A stretch of 64,000 nucleotides of DNA from Erpobdella octoculata (lineage: Eukaryota > Annelida > Clitellata > Hirudinida > Erpobdellidae), in contig OZ022242.1 in assembly GCA_963978895.1 (NCBI GenBank), positions 26,001 to 90,000 of the forward strand, given 5' to 3'. Made by a program: the position numbers and the translations under genes. Below the pieces are notes generated by a model, which worked only from the letters and a program-made list of their open reading frames with translations, had not been told where the DNA came from and searched no databases. Positions 59,112 to 64,000 of the stretch are shown here, piece by piece; positions within the stretch are counted from its first letter, which is position 1, and each line of letters starts with the position of its first letter.

Positions 59112-61110
59112 GCTTCATCCTTTGATGCTTGACCAGCAGGTATGGCAGCCGCCATTTGCATCATTGGAGCGTCCGTAATTTTTAGCGGAGCGGGAGAGTG
59201 AGCGGGAATATATATATATATATATATATTCCCGCTCACTCTCCCGCTCCGCTCCGCTCATTTTGTAACCAATTTTAATTTTTTTACTGAAACCTTCCTC
59301 CATTGACTCTCAAGCTTGTGTAAAAATTTCATTACGATCGGATGAATGGTGTCGCAATGTATTACACACACATAATCCTATTTTTATATATATAGATGAT
59401 CTATACTTAAAATTACTTTACAGCCCTTAAAGTTTTCCACTTGGGAAAATATAATCATCTTGGATGCTCTTCTCTGCATTCTTTCAGCCAATTATTTTCT
59501 AAAGTTTTTTATTCTTTAGTCAAATTACACTAGCTTCCTCTTATTTACAAAATAACTTTTAAAATATGCTTATTTTTAATGTGATGCTTAAAATCACTGA
59601 TTTTTTCATTTCTATCCAATTATATCTCAGTAATCTTACATCTGTGCCTAGACGATCAAATCTTAGGTCTTCTTGTAATCTTTTCTATCTCAATCCTATT
59701 AAACATTGCTTAGCTGAGCGCTCGTTTTTTTCTGTGGTCCATGTTTATGTAACCGTTTTTTTCTCTTACAACTTTAGTGTTACTAACCACCACTGGCGGA
59801 TTTAGGGGTGGCCAAAGGGGCGTGGCCATGGTGCTCGACTTTCCCCTTCCCTTACATTTATGGATCCGCCAGTGATAACCACTAACTAACTTTTTTCACA
59901 CGAGACCTCAAAGGCGCATTTTTTTGTTGCTTTGTAGCAGAGCTTCATTAAAAGGCATATTTTGCTGAAATTAAGTTTTTTGATAAATTGAACTTATTTT
60001 AACAATATGTTCAATAGAAATAACAATTTTATTAATATTAAGCCAGCATATAAACTAAACATATTACACATAGATATACTCGTAAAGTGCAACATGATAT
60101 CTCTAAGAGCGAAGTGATATAGACCAGATTTGATTTGTTTGTAAATTTGTATTACGACCATAATAAAAACGACGTTGGGTTACTTTTCTAACAACTCTTG
60201 CTAGTCATTTTAGTCACCCAAATTTGATTTTGTTCAAGCAAGTTGAGCCTAGAACCGCTGTATTCATAAATTTCTTACACTGACAAACTTTAGCATAATA
60301 CTGCACTGAATAAAACTTTAGCATAATACTGCACTGAATAAAACTTTAGCATAATACTGCACTGAATAAAATTTTAGCATAATACTGCACTGAATAAAAC
60401 TTTAGCATAATACTGCACTGAATAAAACTTTAGCATAATACTGCACTGAATAAAGCAAAAAATAACCTTTGTGACTCATTACTTTTTCAAAAGATTTGGT
60501 CCATTCGTTCATTTCATCCTGAGAAGGCCTGAAAAATAATAGAATAAATAATGATTACATTTCTAATTAAAAGGTAATATTGGTAATCAAATGTTATATA
60601 ACTTAATTCTTTAATATCTTTGTTCATTTTTTTTTACCACCGAAAACTTCAAAAATACTGCTGTCAGTGTAGTTACTACAGAACTGCACCTTAGCCATAG
60701 ATTTTAACCATTATAAATGTATGACTTAGTGGAATAGGTTCGAGGCCATGGTTTTCCGTATAAAAGTTCATGTCTAGCCCTGGTCTTGAAGGCAGACAAG
60801 AGATCGGTTTGCCAGCTCTAACCGGCTTTTGCACAGTAAGTAGTCGACAGGTTGGTATAAACCATGCCGTGTGCCCACGAAAACCTCGTGTTTTCGGTAG
60901 CTTCTCAGCCGATGGGGCCGGTAAGTTACTAAGATAAATGTTTTTTTTTATCCAAGAAATATAGTTAACCATGATTAAATACGTTATTTGTAATATCATA
61001 GCATGGTTAATTATTTAAAAAATTACATTTCAATTTCAGCAAGCGACGGTCGTTTGGACTTTGAAGTATTTCCTGAGTGAGCAGATTCGTCTACCGTCTT
61101 AACAGATAAA
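57668..61110 (-). CDS. RGS-domain protein, RZ type (RGS17/19/20-like), 5' exon(s) missing
   Basis: A GTPase-activating protein for Galpha i/o/z subunits. Exons 61110-61027, 60528-60467, 58442-58276, 57844-57668 join in phase (163 codons including the stop). Conserved sequence: PSQDEMNEWTKSFEKVM, GRQIFKEFLKSEYSEENM, LFWLACEELKKET, ARLIYDDYISILSPKEVSL, VREIINKKMIEPSRSTFDEAQ and IFTLMQRDSYPRFLNS. The SILSPKEVSLD linker and spacing are characteristic of the RZ group. That group normally has an N-terminal cysteine string for palmitoylation; no such exon is found in the window, so the first exon(s) lie upstream of 61,110 and are either unrecognised or beyond the end. Introns contain a Helitron-like element, a MITE and a 28-bp minisatellite. 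Confidence 0.92.
58817..59396 (-). mobile_element. Non-autonomous Helitron-like element in an RGS intron
   Basis: Minus-strand 5' end A/TCTATATATATAAAAA; 3' hairpin CCCCGGGCAACCCCGGGT followed by ACCCCGCTGG, satisfying CTRR. Interior: GAGCGGGAAAG-type purine repeats on this strand and two TA microsatellites (59,043-59,107 and 59,210-59,230). The second TA run is flanked by an inverted repeat of GCGGAGCGGGAGAGTGAGCG. Confidence 0.55.
59791..59874. mobile_element. 84-bp hAT-type MITE
   Basis: Inverted ends CACTGGCGGATTTA and, reverse-complemented, CACTGGCGGATCCA, flanked by CTAACCAC (59,783-59,790) and ATAACCAC (59,875-59,882), an 8-bp duplication with one mismatch. It lies in an RGS intron. 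Confidence 0.85.
60285..60455 (-). repeat. 28-bp minisatellite beside the RGS exon 60528-60467 donor
   Basis: Six near-perfect units of AACTTTAGCATAATACTGCA plus CTGAATAA. On the minus strand each unit contains TTTTATTCAG, which looks like a 3' splice site. The array begins about 12 bases after the exon donor. Confidence 0.95.
60690..60940. repeat. GC-richer dispersed element, unclassified (possible SINE)
   Basis: This 250-base block stands out from AT-rich intron sequence. The + strand begins with ACTTAGTGG and a B-box-like GGTTCGAGGCC close together, as in a SINE head with an internal deletion. It includes the hairpin CGAAAACctcGTGTTTTCG. The minus strand is open for 102 codons, but the sequence has no family features I recognise. 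It lies in an RGS intron. Confidence 0.35.
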
Positions 61111-62305
61111 CTGTAATGTTATATTAAAACCTAAATTTAAAATTTATAAATCATAAACCATCAAACAGTAGGTAAATGAAAAAGTTCTAAAAATGGCTAT
61201 TTCGTAATCTAAGATACAACAAGACATAAGACATCGAATCAGACAAAACCAGATGACAAATTATTTCCTACAACATATTTCTCAACTAAGTAATATTAAT
61301 CAACTGGACATGCAAACCAGAAGAAAATTTCTAAACAGGTCAGATGAGCAATTAGTATTAATAATTTTTTTTAGATTAAAAGCTACAAAATGCTGGAAAT
61401 TGTCTTTCTTGTTTAAGTCGGCCTTGTTGACAGTAAAGGTCTGAGGCTTTATTATGGCCTATACAGCTTATGTTCAGCATACGTCTGTCAGGTATCATAA
61501 TACCAAATAAATGTAATTAAAGTCGATTGAAAATGCTAAAACATGAACAGTGTTAGCTGAAATTCAATTTGTAATAAAATATATTCAACGAAAATTATTT
61601 GATATTTTATGTAGAGGGGTGAGGGCCTGAGGGACTATATGGCTTCGGTTTATAAAAAAAAAAAAAAAAAACTTTAACTAGTCCAACCCATTTCAAATAA
61701 AATTAAATAAAGAAGCACACAGTTATGACCAAGAAAGCATGTTTGTCGTTGTTTTCTGTATTCTTCCAGTCCATTTGTCCGTTGTTGTTGTCGTTGTCGT
61801 AGTAGTAGTCGCAGCTGTTCCAACAACTTTTTGTTTCATTGATTTTCTCTGTGACATCATTCTGCTTTGTTTCTTTTGTCGTAATATCGTATTGTTGTTG
61901 TTGTTGTTGTTGATGCTAGCGACTTCTGCCGAGAAGGCAGGTAATATAACTAATATTGTGACAATAGATAATTCCTTGGGTTATTTTTTTTTTTTTTTTA
62001 GATAATTTTATCCATTTTCACAATTCTTAAAGGACTTCATGAAATCAGGCAAAAATATTTCATAAAAAAACTTCACAATATTAGTTTCTGTAGATATCCA
62101 TCGCTCCACTAACACTTATTAAAGAACTATATAGTATAGGAAGGCTATCGTTATTTTACGATCCTCAATTCTACAAAAATCGTTCATTTTTATTACTCAT
62201 CATTTTTAAGAGAATCGTTTATTTGCGTTCCTCAATTCTACTAGAAAAACATGCATCGTGATTGTAAACAGCTGAATCTCTTCAACATAAAATATTTCCT
62301 CGATA
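61111..62305. other. No gene assigned upstream of the known RGS exons
   Basis: Presumably an intron or 5' flank of the RGS gene. Holds GTT/GTC/GTA trinucleotide tracts at 61,780-61,815 and 61,890-61,912 that give a valine- and leucine-rich + frame with no domain signal. Confidence 0.4.
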
Positions 62306-62310
62306 TGACC

Positions 62311-62320
62311 TCTTCTCTCT

Positions 62321-62387
<67 letters not shown>

Positions 62388-62410
62388 TTCTTTCTTTCTC
62401 TCTATTTTTC
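62311..62410. repeat. (CT)n microsatellite
   Basis: About 80 bases of nearly pure CT followed by degenerate TTTCT runs. Confidence 0.95.
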
Positions 62411-62440
62411 TTTCTCTCTTCTTTTTCCTATTATACGTGT

Positions 62441-62887
62441 ATGTGCTGTCACCATAGCCTTTGCTTCCAACGCTTAATTTCGATTTTCTTCTTTTTACTC
62501 CTGACTGAACCGAAGCAATCAGATTTCATTGAAATCCCTGCGCCACGTTCTCTGTCACCAAATGGCTCACAATTATACAGTTTACATCATCATCGTCATC
62601 ATCATCAACAACATCATCATCATCATCATCAACAACATCATCATCAACATCATCATCATCATCATCAACAACATCATCATCAACAACATCATCATCAACA
62701 ACATCATCATCAACAACAACAACCAGCACCGCGATTAATCGAATCTTTGCTTCCTCAGCTCACCTGCTGTATTGTACGATCTTCACTGGCTACCACTGCT
62801 GTCGTGCCTGTTTTTCTATTTGTCGGTTTTTGTTTGTCTTTCTGTTTCTATGATTCACTGTTTTGTAATTGGAACTGCCAGTTTTGA
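62441..62887 (+). CDS. His/Gln-rich ORF (148 aa), possible terminal exon
   Basis: The frame contains EPKQSDFIEIPAPRSLSPNG, then about 50 residues of mixed poly-His and poly-Gln from a CATCAT/CAACAA tract (62,586-62,725), then a hydrophobic end (VVPVFLFVGFCLSFCF). The stretch before the repeat looks protein-like and follows a pyrimidine-rich segment that could be an acceptor. No domain is recognised and no upstream exon is known. It may equally be chance coding over a microsatellite. Confidence 0.25.
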   Translation: MCCHHSLCFQRLISIFFFLLLTEPKQSDFIEIPAPRSLSPNGSQLYSLHHHRHHHQQHHHHHHQQHHHQHHHHHHQQHHHQQHHHQQHHHQQQQPAPRLIESLLPQLTCCIVRSSLATTAVVPVFLFVGFCLSFCFYDSLFCNWNCQF

Positions 62888-63104
62888 GAAAAATAATAGT
62901 GATAATAACCGTTAGAATACTAACTAGCCAGGTAAACTAGCCTGGTTTGTGTAGTATATTTGATGGTTGGGTTGATTGACCCCTTAAACCATTTGCTTTT
63001 TTTATGAAAGCAATTTCACGTTATAAATCTCAAGCGGTGAGCTCAAAAATACAATAAATTGTAACGAAATTCAAGGTTTGACAAGCTGAAAGATTAATTT
63101 ATTG

Positions 63105-63660
63105 AAAACATCAGTGTAACTTTTCCTCCCAAAACTTATGACAGGGAAAAAAGGGGGTTAGTAGAAAATGTCCTAAATTTTCCAGAAGTTGCCAAAAAAA
63201 AAAAACTAGAACTATAAAAAAGAGAAGTTTTAAGCAATCTACAGAACTCCTTTTTTGATTTGCAAGTTTAATTTCCAACGAAAGGTCATTCCACGTCTTG
63301 GGGTCAAGAACTACAAAACATCTATCACCGAGACTTGATGCATGCACGACGAGATGTCCGGAAGACGATGATCTGAGTCGTCTACGGCCGGCGACAGAGC
63401 TGGTCGGTTGAAGAACCAGGCTGAGGTAGAGTGAACCTTTATCATGTAAACACTTAAACACGAGTAGCGCGACTTTAAAGACTATTCTTTCCGGAAGGCA
63501 AAACCAATGGAGATCTTGGAAAATAGGTACTTCTTTGTGCTTGTTATCATTCTAGCGGCGTTATTGATAATAAACTGAAAGCAATTAAGTTGTGAGGTTG
63601 GTAGACCTACAAGTGCGGGATTTCAATATTAGATCCATATCAGAATAAGAAATGTGACAA
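63105..63660 (-). pseudogene. Non-LTR retrotransposon reverse transcriptase C-terminal tail
   Basis: Minus-strand frames read LPTSQLNCFQFIINNAARM, then after a frameshift DLHWFCLPERIVFKVALLVF and KCLHDKGSLYLSLVL, then GRRRLRSSSSGHLVV and DPKTWNDLS. The NAAARLI - LHWLP - KCLHG - GRRxLRS - LWNxLP order is the hallmark of the RT C-terminus in CR1/L2/Jockey-type LINEs. The frameshift near 63,525 and missing RT core make it a 5'-truncated dead copy. Confidence 0.75.
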
Positions 63661-63765
63661 GTCTCTTTCTTCTAAGAATGGGAAGGGATCTGCGCATGCT
63701 CCTAATCTGCTTAAAAATAAAAACCATAAGCGAACGGGGTTGCAAACATGTGACAACATAGTAAG

Positions 63766-63950
63766 TAAAGCTAGACCGAAACTGGTCTCGGTTTTGGTTT
63801 CGGCACCGAAACCAGGCTAAAAATCGGTTTTGGTTAGGGGTTTAGGTTTTAGTTGATCTGGTTTCTGTGTATTTTTTGCCAGGTTTTTGGCATAAACCTT
63901 ACAGTTTTAAGCCTGGTTTCGGTGCCGAAACCGGTTTCGGTCTAGCTCTT
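63766..63950. mobile_element. 185-bp hAT-like MITE with perfect 8-bp target duplication
   Basis: Inverted ends TAAAGCTAGACCGAAAC and, reverse-complemented, AAGAGCTAGACCGAAACC, extending into a shared TTTCGGCACCGAAACCAGGCT block. Flanks ATAGTAAG (63,758-63,765 and 63,951-63,958) match exactly. The centre is TTGGTTAGGGGTTTAGG-type GT-rich sequence with no coding. Confidence 0.88.
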
Positions 63951-64000
63951 ATAGTAAGGTCGGAATCCATGAAGACTTTGAGGTTTCTGACCGTAAATGA

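Noticed and set aside
61739..62005. Val/Leu-rich membrane protein on the + strand
   Set aside because: The hydrophobic runs are GTT/GTC/GTA trinucleotide repeats; no conserved flanks, splice context or homologue recognised.

Overview
The window is nuclear DNA of an invertebrate animal. It is AT-rich, with many short introns bounded by GT-AG, and has no bacterial gene layout. Cilium, phosphoinositide-signalling and RGS genes together with many DNA transposons fit a metazoan. I lean towards a lophotrochozoan such as an annelid or leech, but that is inference from style, not from any diagnostic sequence.

Layout. Bases 1-17,000 are a transposon graveyard. It holds a scrambled cluster of Penelope-like retroelement fragments with an unfamiliar companion ORF (1-7500), a P-element transposase fossil (8.3-9.2 kb), a MULE nested in a Helitron-like element (10.0-11.3 kb), a Helitron-like element (11.6-13.0 kb), and a hAT transposase pseudogene (14.0-14.8 kb).

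From 17.5 kb onward there are eight host genes, reconstructed exon by exon with matching splice phases: a SHIP-type inositol polyphosphate 5-phosphatase (-, 17.5-30.2 kb), V-ATPase proteolipid subunit c (+, 31.0-32.0 kb), GHDC (-, 32.6-38.6 kb), cytoplasmic poly(A)-binding protein (-, 39.1-42.2 kb), a SAND-domain transcription factor of DEAF1/GMEB type (+, 43.4-45.9 kb), CFAP206 (-, 46.2-50.0 kb), a CNNM magnesium transporter-type protein (+, 50.5-55.5 kb) and an RZ-type RGS protein (-, 57.7-61.1 kb, 5' end missing). Three neighbouring pairs are divergent and probably share promoter regions (SHIP/V-ATPase, PABPC/SAND, CFAP206/CNNM). The genes are unrelated housekeeping or signalling genes and do not form a pathway.

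The most unusual feature is intronic. Many introns carry a private minisatellite, often starting at or within the 5' splice site. In CNNM exon 5 and SHIP exon 22 the repeat unit contains the end of the exon plus the splice donor, so the array multiplies decoy donors. In CNNM the unit is 18 bp, in frame and free of stops, so decoy use would add 6-residue steps to the protein. Several introns also hold hAT MITEs with clean 8-bp target duplications and tRNA-derived SINEs.
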